The notes below the pieces were generated by a model that saw only the letters and a list, made by a program, of their open reading frames with translations, ran no database searches and had not been told where the DNA came from. A program made the translations under genes and the position numbers. From an uncultured Neomegalonema sp. (lineage in GTDB: Bacteria > Pseudomonadota > Alphaproteobacteria > Rhodobacterales > Rhodobacteraceae), in assembly GCA_938034615.1 (NCBI GenBank), contig CALHLW010000187.1:1-56608 (forward strand): 56,608 nt of DNA, written 5' to 3'. Positions 39,351 through 47,946 of the stretch are shown in pieces. How positions within the stretch are numbered: the stretch's first letter is position 1; every line of letters begins with the position of its first letter.

Positions 39351-39971
39351 TCAGATCGTTGCGGCGATCTCGATGGTTTCGTCGCCGACCATGACTTGAA
39401 TCGAAGAGTTCAGGCTCTTGGCGAGTTCGTGGGTGAAAAGAACATTCGCCTCGCGTGGTTCGACCGTGTCGAGGTCGGCCCCATCGCGCAGAATCGTGAC
39501 GGCCTGTTGCGGTAGCCGAGATTTCGGGCCTTCCGCCGAGATCATCAGATTCGTCGCTCCAGCCTTCTGCACCCCGACGCGCAACATGCCGCCACGGGGC
39601 AGGGCTTCGAAGCCGATCAGGATCATGTTGAGCAATAGCTTGACGACCGGCTTGTCGAGGCTCTGCACACCAACCTGCCAGTCGAGCTCGGTTTGACCAT
39701 TGCCCACCAGCCCAAGTGACAGCGATTTGGCCTCGTCCAGAGACACCATCTCAGACACGCTTCCCGCCATACCGAAAGATCGACGCATGAACTGGAGCTT
39801 CGCCGAGGCGCTGGCCGCAGAATTGCGAATCAGGCCCATGGCTTGTTCGCTCATCTCGGGATCGGATTCGTCCGCGAGGATTTCCAACCCATTGTTGATC
39901 GCACCGACCGGACTTATGAGGTCATGGCAGATACGGGAACTGAGCAAGGATGCAAAGGTCAGGTCGGTCAT
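39351..39971 (-). CDS. chpT: Histidine phosphotransferase ChpT
   Basis: From MTDLTFASLLSSRICHDL the protein has 206 residues; two upstream ATGs (to 39986) are also in frame. ICHDLISPVGAINNGLEIL carries the phosphorylated histidine of ChpT in the DHp-like dimerisation helix. The C-terminal half is the degenerate ATPase-like domain (LDKPVVKLLLNMILIGFEALPRGG). ChpT passes phosphate from CckA to CtrA and CpdR, which control motility and gene transfer agents in Rhodobacterales and the cell cycle in Caulobacter. Cytoplasmic. It stands alone here and converges on phnM with a 3-bp gap. Confidence 0.93.
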   Translation of the reverse strand: MTDLTFASLLSSRICHDLISPVGAINNGLEILADESDPEMSEQAMGLIRNSAASASAKLQFMRRSFGMAGSVSEMVSLDEAKSLSLGLVGNGQTELDWQVGVQSLDKPVVKLLLNMILIGFEALPRGGMLRVGVQKAGATNLMISAEGPKSRLPQQAVTILRDGADLDTVEPREANVLFTHELAKSLNSSIQVMVGDETIEIAATI

Positions 39972-40026
39972 AATCATCCGCCGCATTCACGTATTTTTAA
40001 ACAGTGTACACACAAACGAGATAAAT

Positions 40027-40197
40027 ATGAACGAATTGTTAACGGTCGGCGTGTTGGTTCGCCATCCTCAATATCCCGATTGGGGAATGGGGCAGGTTCA
40101 GTCGGTCATCGGGGACCGGATCACGGTGAATTTCGAGAATACCGGCAAGCAGGTCATCGATGGGACGCAGGTGGTGCTGGATCTTGAGGCGTTTTGA
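40027..40197 (+). CDS. DUF3553-family small protein
   Basis: The 56-residue protein reads MNELLTVGVLVRHPQYPDWG then MGQVQSVIGDRITVNFENTG and ends with a strongly conserved-looking TQVVLDLEAF. It is the SH3-like DUF3553 type (VRHP..PDWGxGQVQS). The ORF-track entry in this frame starts far upstream inside chpT; the internal ATG is right for the family. It is divergent from chpT by about 55 bp. Its last 44 bases overlap the 3' end of mnmD on the opposite strand. Function unknown. Confidence 0.88.
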   Translation: MNELLTVGVLVRHPQYPDWGMGQVQSVIGDRITVNFENTGKQVIDGTQVVLDLEAF

Positions 40198-40876
40198 AAG
40201 CGCGCAGCATCTCTCGCTTTCTGCCATAGCCGGGGAGGCGTTCGAGGGTGAAGCCGGCAGCTTCCAATCCTCGGCGGACGGCCCCCGCGACGCTATAGGT
40301 CGCGGCGATGGCATCGGGGGTGGAGGCGCGTCCGATAGCAGCCAGAAGCGCCGGTTCCCACATCTGCGGGTTTCGTGAGGGGGCGAAGCCGTCAAGATAC
40401 CACGCATCGGCCTTGCTGTTCCATGCCGGGACGGTCTCGCGGGCATCGCCAGTGACGAGTGTTAACCGGGCAGGGCCAATCTCGATGGCGCCGCCTTCGG
40501 GTCGCCATGCCGCGACGAGCGCCGCGCGCTGGGCGTCGAGTTCGGGCCAGACGGCGAGGGCACGGTCGATCTCATCCGCTTGCATCGGATAGAGTTCGAA
40601 GGCTGTGTAATCGAGGCGCAGGTCTGGCGACGCATGGTGTTGCCAGAATGCCAGTGTCGCGCAGAAATTGAGGCCAGTGCCGAAGCCAAGTTCGGCGACG
40701 GTGGATCGGCTTGTCTCGATCATGGCGGCGACGCGGCATCCCTCGATGAAGACGTGCCGGGTTTCTTCCAGCCCGTTCTCGCGGGAATAGAAGGGGTCGT
40801 CGAACTGGCCCGAGACCGGAACGCCGTTTTCCCATCTGAGACCGTGTTGCGGGCCTTGTGCATCGGGCGCGGTCAT
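40154..40876 (-). CDS. mnmD: tRNA (5-methylaminomethyl-2-thiouridine)(34)-methyltransferase MnmD
   Basis: From MTAPDAQGPQHGLRWENGVP the protein has 240 residues. The SAM-binding motif is VAELGFGTGLNFCATL, with YTAFELYPM, DAWYLDGFAPSRNPQMW and ATYSVAGAVRRGLEAAGF, all as in the N-terminal half of MnmC. It completes mnm5s2U34 in the wobble position of tRNAs for Lys, Glu and Gln. In E. coli the same activity is fused to an oxidase; here the oxidase-like gene is separate and divergent, with only 15 bp between the two start codons. Its 3' end overlaps the DUF3553 gene. Confidence 0.93.
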   Translation of the reverse strand: MTAPDAQGPQHGLRWENGVPVSGQFDDPFYSRENGLEETRHVFIEGCRVAAMIETSRSTVAELGFGTGLNFCATLAFWQHHASPDLRLDYTAFELYPMQADEIDRALAVWPELDAQRAALVAAWRPEGGAIEIGPARLTLVTGDARETVPAWNSKADAWYLDGFAPSRNPQMWEPALLAAIGRASTPDAIAATYSVAGAVRRGLEAAGFTLERLPGYGRKREMLRAFKTPQDPAPPASHR

Positions 40877-40891
40877 GATCGAAACCGGGGG

Positions 40892-41920
40892 ATGGAAGAT
40901 GTTCTCGTCATCGGGGCCGGTATATTCGGTCTGACGCTTGCGCGAAAGCTGCAACGTGCCGGGCGGCGGGTCGTCGTGGCCGAAGCGCGCAGCGTGGGGG
41001 CCGGGGCGAGCGCGACACCGCTCGGAGTGCTGGCACCCCATGCGCCGGATAACTGGAACCCGAAGAAGGAAGCGCAGTTTCAGGCTTTGGCCTCGTTGCC
41101 GGATTATCTGGCCGAGCTGGAAGACGAGACCGGGATGGCGACGGGGTATGCGCGCTGTGGGCGGTTGATTCCGTTGGCGACGGAGAATCAGCGGGCAGTC
41201 TGGGAGCGGCGGATCGTGGATGCGGTCGAAAACTGGCGTGGGAAGGCGGTGTTGGAACGGGTGGAGCGGCCTGATCCGACGTGGTTGGCGGCGGAGGCGG
41301 CTCCGTTTGGGGCAATGTTTTGCGGGTTATCGGCAAAGATCGATGCGCGGGGGTATCTGGCGGCGCTTGCCGCGTCGGTGGGTGATGTGGTGCGCGTCGG
41401 GATGGTGTTGGAGAGATTAGAGGATCGACGGGCGATCTTTGCCGGGGGCGAGCGGATCGAGGCAGAGCGCATCATTCTGGCAACGGGGGCGGATGCGTTC
41501 CGGCATTTGCCGCTCGCGGAGTCAGGGGAACCGGCGGGGCGGGGGGAGAAGGGGCAGGCGGCGGTATTGGAGATCGAGGGCGATACGGGTGGGCGACCGA
41601 TCATCTTTCACGATGGCACTTATGTCGTGCCGCGAGGGGCGCAGAGTGTGGCGGTCGGGGCGACATCGGAGCGATATTTCGAGCGCGCCGATGCGACGGA
41701 TGCGCAACTCGATGAGAAGATTTCGTGGGCGACGGCGCTGTGTCCTGCGCTGTTTGGCGCGCGGGTGGTCGAGCGATGGGCGGCGGCGCGGCCTCGGGCG
41801 GCAGATCGGGGATTGATGGTCGGACCGCACCTGGTTTTGAACGGTGTCTCTCTGGCGACGGGCGGGTTCAAGACGGGGTTGGCGATGGCACATACGCTCG
41901 GTGTGGAGGATTTGGAATGA
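40892..41920 (+). CDS. FAD-dependent oxidoreductase, MnmC C-terminal-like
   Basis: The 342-residue protein begins MEDVLVIGAGIFGLTLARKL (FAD dinucleotide fold). GAGASATPLGVLAPHAPDNW resembles the MnmC oxidase segment (ASGNPQGVLYP region), and there is a C-terminal RPRAADRGLMVGP and GGFKTGLAMAH, as in DAO-family oxidoreductases. The likely role is the tRNA cmnm5s2U34 oxidase matching MnmD; a general amino-acid oxidase is the alternative. Its ATG lies 15 bp from the mnmD ATG on the other strand and its stop overlaps the PcaB-like gene by ATGA. The track ORF extends upstream into mnmD antisense. Confidence 0.85.
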   Translation: MEDVLVIGAGIFGLTLARKLQRAGRRVVVAEARSVGAGASATPLGVLAPHAPDNWNPKKEAQFQALASLPDYLAELEDETGMATGYARCGRLIPLATENQRAVWERRIVDAVENWRGKAVLERVERPDPTWLAAEAAPFGAMFCGLSAKIDARGYLAALAASVGDVVRVGMVLERLEDRRAIFAGGERIEAERIILATGADAFRHLPLAESGEPAGRGEKGQAAVLEIEGDTGGRPIIFHDGTYVVPRGAQSVAVGATSERYFERADATDAQLDEKISWATALCPALFGARVVERWAAARPRAADRGLMVGPHLVLNGVSLATGGFKTGLAMAHTLGVEDLE

Positions 41921-43245
41921 GTGCCGGGGTTTTCGATCATCCACTTTATGGCGGGGTCTTCGGCGACGCGGAGATTGGGGCAGTCTTTTCGGTTGATGCC
42001 GAACTGGCGGCGATGATCTGTGTGGAGATTGCGCTTGCGCGGGTCCAAGGGCGGCTGGGGATCATTCCGGTGACGGCGGTGGAGGCCATCGAGTCGCTGA
42101 CTGATTTCACACCCGACCCTGCCGCACTTGTGGATGGAACGCACGCGAGCGGGGTGGTCGTACCACCGCTGGTTAAGGCCATGCGGGAGGCGGTGGGTGC
42201 GCCCCATGGTGGTTACGTGCATTGGGGAGCGACGACGCAAGATATCTTGGATACAGGGCTGATTCTGCGTTTGCGAGAGGCGCTCGGGATCATTGAGGCG
42301 CGGTTGTCGACCCTGATTGACGCGCTCGCCGATGCGGCGGAGCGGTATGCAAGCCTGCCGATGGCAGCGCGGACGCGGTCGCAGGTGGCGACGCCGACGA
42401 CGCTCGGGCTTCGCATTGCGGGGTGGCTCGCGCCGCTATTGCGATGCCGGGATCGGTTGGCGGATTTGCGGCCCCGGTTGCTGGCCGTGCAGCTTGGAGG
42501 AGCTTCGGGGACGCTTGGGGTTTTCGGAGAGCAAGGGATTGCGGTGATGGAAGGGATGGCGACGGAACTGGACCTCACCGTGCCGCTGAAGCCGTGGCAT
42601 TCAGAGCGGGATGGTCTGACCGATCTGGCGCATTGGTTGACGCTCGTGACCGGGACGCTGGGCAAGATGGCGGGCGATCTGATTCTGACGGGGCGGTCCG
42701 AGAGCGGCGAGTTGCGGGCGGGCGAAGGGGGCGGGTCGTCTACGATGCCGCAGAAGGCCAATCCGGTGGCGGCGGAAGCGATGGTGTCGCTTGCGCGGTA
42801 TAATGCGGGTCAGATCGGTCTGGCCCATCAGGCGATGCTCCATGCGGAGGAGCGCGATAGTGCGGCTTGGGCCTTGGAATGGATGGCGTTGCCGTCGATG
42901 GTCGTAGCGACGGGGGCGGCGCTGTCCAATGCGGAAAGGCTGGCGCGCTCGCTTCAACCCGATGAGGCGCGGATGCGGGCCATGATGGGGGACGCGATCT
43001 TTGCGGAGGCGGCTGCGTTTGCGCTGGCGGAGTACATGCCGCTCGGCGATGCACAGGCGTTGGTAAAGAGGGCAGTGCAGCAGGGCGGGGCGCCGCTCGA
43101 CCAACTCGAATCGCTCACGGATGCGCCGATGGATTTCGATGCGCTTCGTAATCCGGTCAATGCGCTGGGCAGTGCGGAGGCATTGGTCGCGCGTGTCGTA
43201 GCGGAGGCGCGCCGACAACCACAATCATTGTCATCTATGCCTTGA
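41917..43245 (+). CDS. pcaB: 3-carboxy-cis,cis-muconate cycloisomerase-like lyase (fumarase/aspartase superfamily)
   Basis: From MSAGVFDHPLYGGVFGDAEI the protein has 442 residues. The superfamily signature GGGSSTMPQKANPVAAEA is intact, as are HWGATTQDILDTG and RTRSQVATPTTLG. The overall form is PcaB, which cyclises 3-carboxymuconate to 4-carboxymuconolactone in protocatechuate breakdown. No other pca genes are seen here; it is coupled instead to the MnmC-like oxidoreductase by an ATGA overlap. An adenylosuccinate-lyase-like reaction on another substrate is possible, so the name is by closest family. Confidence 0.8.
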   Translation: MSAGVFDHPLYGGVFGDAEIGAVFSVDAELAAMICVEIALARVQGRLGIIPVTAVEAIESLTDFTPDPAALVDGTHASGVVVPPLVKAMREAVGAPHGGYVHWGATTQDILDTGLILRLREALGIIEARLSTLIDALADAAERYASLPMAARTRSQVATPTTLGLRIAGWLAPLLRCRDRLADLRPRLLAVQLGGASGTLGVFGEQGIAVMEGMATELDLTVPLKPWHSERDGLTDLAHWLTLVTGTLGKMAGDLILTGRSESGELRAGEGGGSSTMPQKANPVAAEAMVSLARYNAGQIGLAHQAMLHAEERDSAAWALEWMALPSMVVATGAALSNAERLARSLQPDEARMRAMMGDAIFAEAAAFALAEYMPLGDAQALVKRAVQQGGAPLDQLESLTDAPMDFDALRNPVNALGSAEALVARVVAEARRQPQSLSSMP

Positions 43246-43287
43246 TTGATTTATAATGGCACAGTTTCTCAAGGCTACGGAGGCATC

Positions 43288-43731
43288 GTGCCGATTGAAC
43301 TGCATACGGATGTCGTGATGGCGGGTTATCTGGCCCTGTGCATCCTGCTGGCCGTCATCGTCCACTCCTTCCGGATTTTCGACCGGCGGGCGCTTGCGGC
43401 GGAACTCGATGATGATTTGCAACCGCTCTCGTTCTTCGAACGACCCGACAGAGGCTTGCTGATCCTGCTGTTCGGCGTAGTTGCTTTGGCGACATCTGCA
43501 TATCTAGGCTGGCGGCTTCCGGCGGAGATACAGCGATTCATGGCGGATAGCGAGGTGCTGGCTCTCGGTTCGGATATCGCCAGCGGGCCGCTGGCGCGGG
43601 CGGCGCAGGTGGTGGGGGCGTGCAGCTTTCTGCTGATCGCGCTGCGCCTGATGCGGCTGTCGCTGATCTTCACCTTCGCGATCACGATGATGGCATTAGC
43701 CGTTGCGGCCTACACGTACGTCTTCGGGTAG
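43288..43731 (+). CDS. Small multi-pass membrane protein of unknown function
   Basis: With the GTG after acggaggcatc the protein has 147 residues; the track's TTG start adds 14 residues without a ribosome-binding site. Four hydrophobic segments are seen: MAGYLALCILLAVIVHSF, LLILLFGVVALATSAYLGW, VGACSFLLIALRLMRL and FAITMMALAVAAYTYVFG. A short polar loop, RALAAELDDDLQPLSFFERPDRG, lies between the first two. No family was recognised. Its last 36 bases overlap the M23 peptidase gene on the other strand. Confidence 0.72.
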   Translation: MPIELHTDVVMAGYLALCILLAVIVHSFRIFDRRALAAELDDDLQPLSFFERPDRGLLILLFGVVALATSAYLGWRLPAEIQRFMADSEVLALGSDIASGPLARAAQVVGACSFLLIALRLMRLSLIFTFAITMMALAVAAYTYVFG

Positions 43732-44712
43732 GGGGGCGGGCAGGTCGAAGGTGAGTTCCTCGCGCAGGGCTTCGTCGCCCTTCGTGAAAAAGCTGATCCG
43801 GGCGCGGTATTCGCCCGGTGGCCAGTATGTGAGGCCCATATCCGAGGGTTCGACGCCGATATTGGCGAGGTAGACGGTCTCGTCTTCGGTGATCTCGAAT
43901 AATTCGCTGGCAAAGGGGCGGCCGTCGGGGCCGAAAGCCATGAGCCGCGCCGAGTCGCCCGCGCGCACGCCGAGCAGATGCAGCCAGATATAGACGGGGG
44001 CAGTCGCGCCTTCGGGCGCAGTCAAAATCGCGTGGTCCTGCTTCACGATTTCGAGCGATGGAAAGACCTTGGTGACGCCGAATCCGAAGAGGGCAGTGGG
44101 CGTATAGGTCAGGCCGGTCGATGCGCTCCAGAGCGGCTGCGCCGAGGCGGCGTCGCATCCAGTCGGGCTGACGCCCGTGAAAGGGTTCACGACGGCTGCG
44201 AAGCGGCGAATCGCGTAGTGCAGATGCGGGAAATCGGTGCCGCCGGAGGAGCCAACCTCGCCGAGCGGATCACCCGTGGCGACGCTCTGGCCGCGTGAGA
44301 CCCGGACGCTGCCTTGGGCGAGGTGGCAGTATTGGGAGACCCAACCTGCGCCGTGATCGATCATCACAGCATTGCCGCATCCGAACGGATCGTCTTGCGC
44401 GCCCGAGAATCGATGGTCGGGCTGGTCGTTGATGGTGCTTACGACGACACCGGGCGCCGTGGCCAGAGCGTTGTAACCCTTGTCGATCTCGGCCCGGTTT
44501 CGCAGGCGAAAATCTGTGCCCTGGTGATTATCGTAGGCGAGCGGACCACATTCGAAATCCTTCGCGCCAATGCCCGGCTCCGCATCAACATAGTTCTGGA
44601 TCATGCAGGTCTTGCCGATCTCGCAATCGAGTGGCATCCCGAGTTCAATAGCACTGGCGGGAAGGGCGAAAGCGGCCACGCTCAACGCAGCCGCTGTCAG
44701 GATCGTTCGCAT
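43696..44712 (-). CDS. M23-family metallopeptidase (exported)
   Basis: The 338-residue protein has a Sec signal peptide (MRTILTAAALSVAAFALPASA). LytM/M23 motifs are NHQGTDFRL (His and Asp zinc ligands), GCGNAVMIDHGAGWVSQYCHL and DFPHLHYAIRR (HxH). M23 enzymes are periplasmic endopeptidases that cut peptidoglycan cross-links, or their regulators; all zinc ligands are present, so it is probably active. The C-terminal 150 residues are a beta-rich domain I did not recognise. It is downstream of clpA by 49 bp and overlaps the membrane-protein gene at its 3' end. Confidence 0.9.
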   Translation of the reverse strand: MRTILTAAALSVAAFALPASAIELGMPLDCEIGKTCMIQNYVDAEPGIGAKDFECGPLAYDNHQGTDFRLRNRAEIDKGYNALATAPGVVVSTINDQPDHRFSGAQDDPFGCGNAVMIDHGAGWVSQYCHLAQGSVRVSRGQSVATGDPLGEVGSSGGTDFPHLHYAIRRFAAVVNPFTGVSPTGCDAASAQPLWSASTGLTYTPTALFGFGVTKVFPSLEIVKQDHAILTAPEGATAPVYIWLHLLGVRAGDSARLMAFGPDGRPFASELFEITEDETVYLANIGVEPSDMGLTYWPPGEYRARISFFTKGDEALREELTFDLPAPLPEDVRVGRNG

Positions 44713-44761
44713 CGCAGGTTCTCCGTTCGAGATCGGTGAGACCCGTTGTCGAAAACTACGG

Positions 44762-47098
44762 TTAGCTTGCCGTTAACAAGGGCGTTTTCTTTCCGCCAAT
44801 GCGCGGAGGATCGGGGGGCAGGATTTGAAGATCGAGCTTGCCCTTCTTGATCCCGACGCGCACGACGCCGCCTTTGGACAGTTTGCCGAACAGCAACTCT
44901 TCGGCCAGCGGCTTCTTGATGTGCTGCTGGATCACGCGGGAAAGCGGGCGAGCACCCATCTTCTCGTCGTAGCCTTTCTTGGCGAGCCATGACGCTGCCG
45001 CCGGGGTCAGTTCGAAGCTGACATTGCGGTCGGAAAGCTGACCCTCGAGTTGAAGGACGAACTTCTCGACCACCTTCACCACGATCTCGGGCGAGAGTGG
45101 GGCGAAGGCGATGGTCGCGTCGAGCCGGTTGCGGAATTCGGGCGTGAACAGCTTTTCTACCGCTTCCTCGTCTTCCCCCTCGCGCCGGTCGCGACCGAAA
45201 CCGATGGGCGCGCGCGAGGCATCGGCGGCCCCGGCATTCGAGGTCATTATGAGGATGACGTTGCGGAAATCGGTCTTCTTGCCGCTGTGATCGGTCAGCT
45301 TGCCGTGGTCCATCACCTGAAGGAGAATGTTGAACACGTCCGGGTGGGCCTTTTCGATCTCATCGAGCAGCAGCACGCAATGCGGATGCTGGTCGACGCC
45401 ATCGGTCAGGAGACCGCCCTGATCGAAACCGACATAGCCGGGAGGCGCACCGATCAGGCGGCTGACCGAGTGTTTCTCCATGTATTCCGACATATCGAAG
45501 CGCAGCATTTCGACGCCGAGGGTATCGGCAAGCTGGTTTGCCACCTCGGTCTTGCCGACGCCGGTGGGGCCGGTGAAGACGTAGCAACCGATGGGCTTCT
45601 CCGGCTCGCGCAGGCCCGCACGGGCCAGTTTGATCGCACCGGAGAGTGCCTCGATGGCGGCATCCTGCCCGAAGACGACGCGCTTGAGGGCGGTTTCGAG
45701 ATCGCGCAGGACTTCCTGATCGTCGCGTGACACGGATTTGGCCGGTATGCGGGCGATCTTGGCGACGACGGCTTCGATTTCCTTGGCGGTCATGGTCTTG
45801 CGGCGTTTCGACTCAGGCACGAGCATCTGGGCCGCACCAACCTCGTCGATCACGTCGATGGCTTTGTCGGGGAGCTTGCGGTCATGGATGTAGCGTGCCG
45901 ACAACTCGACCGCCGATTTGATCGCGTCAGACGTGTATTTCACGCCATGATGTTCCTCGAAATAGGGCTTGATGCCCTTGAGGATCTTGATCGCGTCTTC
46001 GACCGAGGGTTCCGTCACATCGATTTTCTGGAAGCGCCGCGAGAGGGCGCGGTCCTTCTCGAAATGCTGGCGATATTCCTTGTAGGTCGTCGAACCCATG
46101 CAGCGCAGCTTGCCCGACTGAAGGGCGGGTTTCAGGAGGTTTGAGGCATCCATGGCCCCGCCCGACGTGGCACCCGCACCGATGACGGTATGAATCTCGT
46201 CGATGAAGAGAATCGCGTCCTCATGTTCTTCGAGTTCGTTGATGACGGCCTTCAGCCGTTCCTCGAAATCGCCGCGATAGCGGGTTCCAGCCAACAGCGC
46301 GCCCATATCGAGCGAGAAGATGGTCGATCCGAGCAGGACTTCGGGAGTCTCGCCCTCGGTGATCTTGCGAGCCAGACCTTCGGCAATGGCCGTCTTGCCG
46401 ACGCCGGGATCGCCGACCAGAAGCGGGTTATTCTTGCGACGGCGACAGAGAACCTGAATGCAACGATCAACCTCATGCGAGCGCCCGATCAGGGGATCGA
46501 CATCGCCCTCTTCGGCCTTTTCGTTGAGATTGACACAGAACTTGTCGAGGGCGCTTTCGGATTTTCCGGCACCTTCGCTGGCTACAGTGTTCTCATCATC
46601 CGCGATGCTCTCGTCGGCATCGGAGCCGAGAACGGGACGCGACTCGTTCATGGCCGGATCTTTCGCGACACCATGGGCGATGAAATTCTTGGCGTCGTAG
46701 CGGCTCATGTCCTGTTCTTGCAGAAAGTAGACGGCATAGCTCTCCCGCTCGTGGAAGATCGCAACAAGGATATTCGCCCCCGTCACCTCCGAGCGACCGG
46801 AAGATTGCACATGGGCTGCCGCGCGCTGGATGACGCGATGGAAGCCGGTCGTTGGCGTGGCTTCGGTACCCTCGGCATCAGAGACGAGATTCGTAAGCTG
46901 CTCGTCCACATAGGCGGTCAGCGCGCCGCGCAGCTCCTCCAGATCGACGCCACAGGCGCGCATCACCTGCGCGGCGTCGGGTTCATCGACAAGCGCGAGG
47001 AGGAGATGCTCGAGCGTTGCGAGTTCGTGTTTTCGTTCGTTGGCCCCCGCAAGTGCGCGGTGGAGGGCCTCTTCGAGTGATTTCGTGAATGATGGCAC
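44762..47098 (-). CDS. clpA: ATP-dependent Clp protease ATP-binding subunit ClpA
   Basis: Starting at the GTG after aggagagtggcc gives 778 residues beginning [16 protein letters not shown]; the track start is 37 codons upstream and adds non-family sequence. The N-domain ([19 protein letters not shown]) binds ClpS. D1 has Walker [16 protein letters not shown] and D2 has [15 protein letters not shown]. The ClpP-docking loop is in [10 protein letters not shown]. The protein unfolds substrates, including N-degron proteins delivered by ClpS, for ClpP. clpS lies 253 bp upstream on the same strand, with a long inverted repeat between. Confidence 0.97.
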   Translation of the reverse strand: MPSFTKSLEEALHRALAGANERKHELATLEHLLLALVDEPDAAQVMRACGVDLEELRGALTAYVDEQLTNLVSDAEGTEATPTTGFHRVIQRAAAHVQSSGRSEVTGANILVAIFHERESYAVYFLQEQDMSRYDAKNFIAHGVAKDPAMNESRPVLGSDADESIADDENTVASEGAGKSESALDKFCVNLNEKAEEGDVDPLIGRSHEVDRCIQVLCRRRKNNPLLVGDPGVGKTAIAEGLARKITEGETPEVLLGSTIFSLDMGALLAGTRYRGDFEERLKAVINELEEHEDAILFIDEIHTVIGAGATSGGAMDASNLLKPALQSGKLRCMGSTTYKEYRQHFEKDRALSRRFQKIDVTEPSVEDAIKILKGIKPYFEEHHGVKYTSDAIKSAVELSARYIHDRKLPDKAIDVIDEVGAAQMLVPESKRRKTMTAKEIEAVVAKIARIPAKSVSRDDQEVLRDLETALKRVVFGQDAAIEALSGAIKLARAGLREPEKPIGCYVFTGPTGVGKTEVANQLADTLGVEMLRFDMSEYMEKHSVSRLIGAPPGYVGFDQGGLLTDGVDQHPHCVLLLDEIEKAHPDVFNILLQVMDHGKLTDHSGKKTDFRNVILIMTSNAGAADASRAPIGFGRDRREGEDEEAVEKLFTPEFRNRLDATIAFAPLSPEIVVKVVEKFVLQLEGQLSDRNVSFELTPAAASWLAKKGYDEKMGARPLSRVIQQHIKKPLAEELLFGKLSKGGVVRVGIKKGKLDLQILPPDPPRIGGKKTPLLTAS

Positions 47099-47265
47099 GG
47101 CCACTCTCCTCTTGTCGTGACAGAAACCGGACGGTTCCTGTGGCGCGATGGACCCATGGTCCACTGTCAGCCTTTCCCAAGTATCAACACGACATCCACG
47201 CTTCGTCACGCGGTTTTCGCCATGCCCCCGAATTTAAAGCCTTCGGTCTTTGGCTGAAACTTAAA

Positions 47266-47349
47266 CACATTGAGGTCGAATTGAATCGGAGTTCTCATCA
47301 AGACGTATGTGAATTCCGATGCTTGTCGTTTCAATCTGACCTCAATGTG
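47266..47349 (-). repeat. Long imperfect hairpin between clpS and clpA
   Basis: CACATTGAGGTC (47266-47277) and GACCTCAATGTG (47338-47349) are perfect 12-bp complements. Inside them TTGAA pairs with TTCAA and ATCGGA with TCCGAT, so most of the 84 bases can form one bulged stem. It begins two bases beyond the clpS stop. It may end or stabilise the clpS transcript, separate clpS from clpA expression, or be a small inserted palindromic element. Confidence 0.7.
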
Positions 47350-47351
47350 CG

Positions 47352-47669
47352 TCAATCCTTCTCCATGCGACACTGGAGCGGATGCTCGTTGCGTCGGGCG
47401 ATCTCCATGACGGCGGAGACTTTGGTTTCCGCGATCTCAAAGGTGAAGACTCCCACGACCGCCGCACCCTTCATGTGGACGGTCAGCATGATCTCGAAGG
47501 CTTTTTCGTGGTTGAGATGGAAGACCCGCTCTAGGACATGAACGACGAATTCCATCGGGGTGAAGTCATCGTTTAGGATGATGACCTTGTACATTGAGGG
47601 CCGCTTGGCCTTCGTGCGCGTCTGCGGTCTGGTGATGACGGATGTGTCCCGATCATCGTCCTGCGCCAT
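47352..47669 (-). CDS. clpS: ATP-dependent Clp protease adaptor ClpS
   Basis: From [20 protein letters not shown] the protein has 105 residues. The N-end recognition core reads [24 protein letters not shown], with the conserved acidic residues, and [22 protein letters not shown] with the conserved His. It delivers proteins with N-terminal Leu, Phe, Tyr or Trp to ClpAP. The track start is 26 codons upstream; the internal ATG fits the family. The next gene on the strand is clpA, a common pairing. Confidence 0.95.
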   Translation of the reverse strand: MAQDDDRDTSVITRPQTRTKAKRPSMYKVIILNDDFTPMEFVVHVLERVFHLNHEKAFEIMLTVHMKGAAVVGVFTFEIAETKVSAVMEIARRNEHPLQCRMEKD

Positions 47670-47946
47670 CGACCTAAGAGGGACGGCCCGAGGGCCGAAG
47701 GGGTCTCGGGGGGAGGACAGGGTCGGGACTCGATCCATGGGCGTCAATTCCGTAGTTACCTTTGTCCCTGCAATATAGACCCCTGACCGTCAGTGTGAAG
47801 GACCGAGACGATGGAACACGGTCCAATGCGGATTAAAAAAGCTCTCGACAGCGTCAATCGGCATCTACCATGCATGGTGTTGGTTGTGTTATGCACAGGA
47901 TAATTAAAAACGCGACCAGATACGGAACGGATGGGCAAGGGTGACG

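Noticed and set aside
47149-47163. TGGACC-CAT-GGTCCA palindrome upstream of clpA
   Set aside because: Short and isolated; too little to call an operator.
47867-47878. ACCATGCATGGT palindrome upstream of the carboxypeptidase gene
   Set aside because: A 12-bp palindrome with no second copy or promoter context; kept as a curiosity only.
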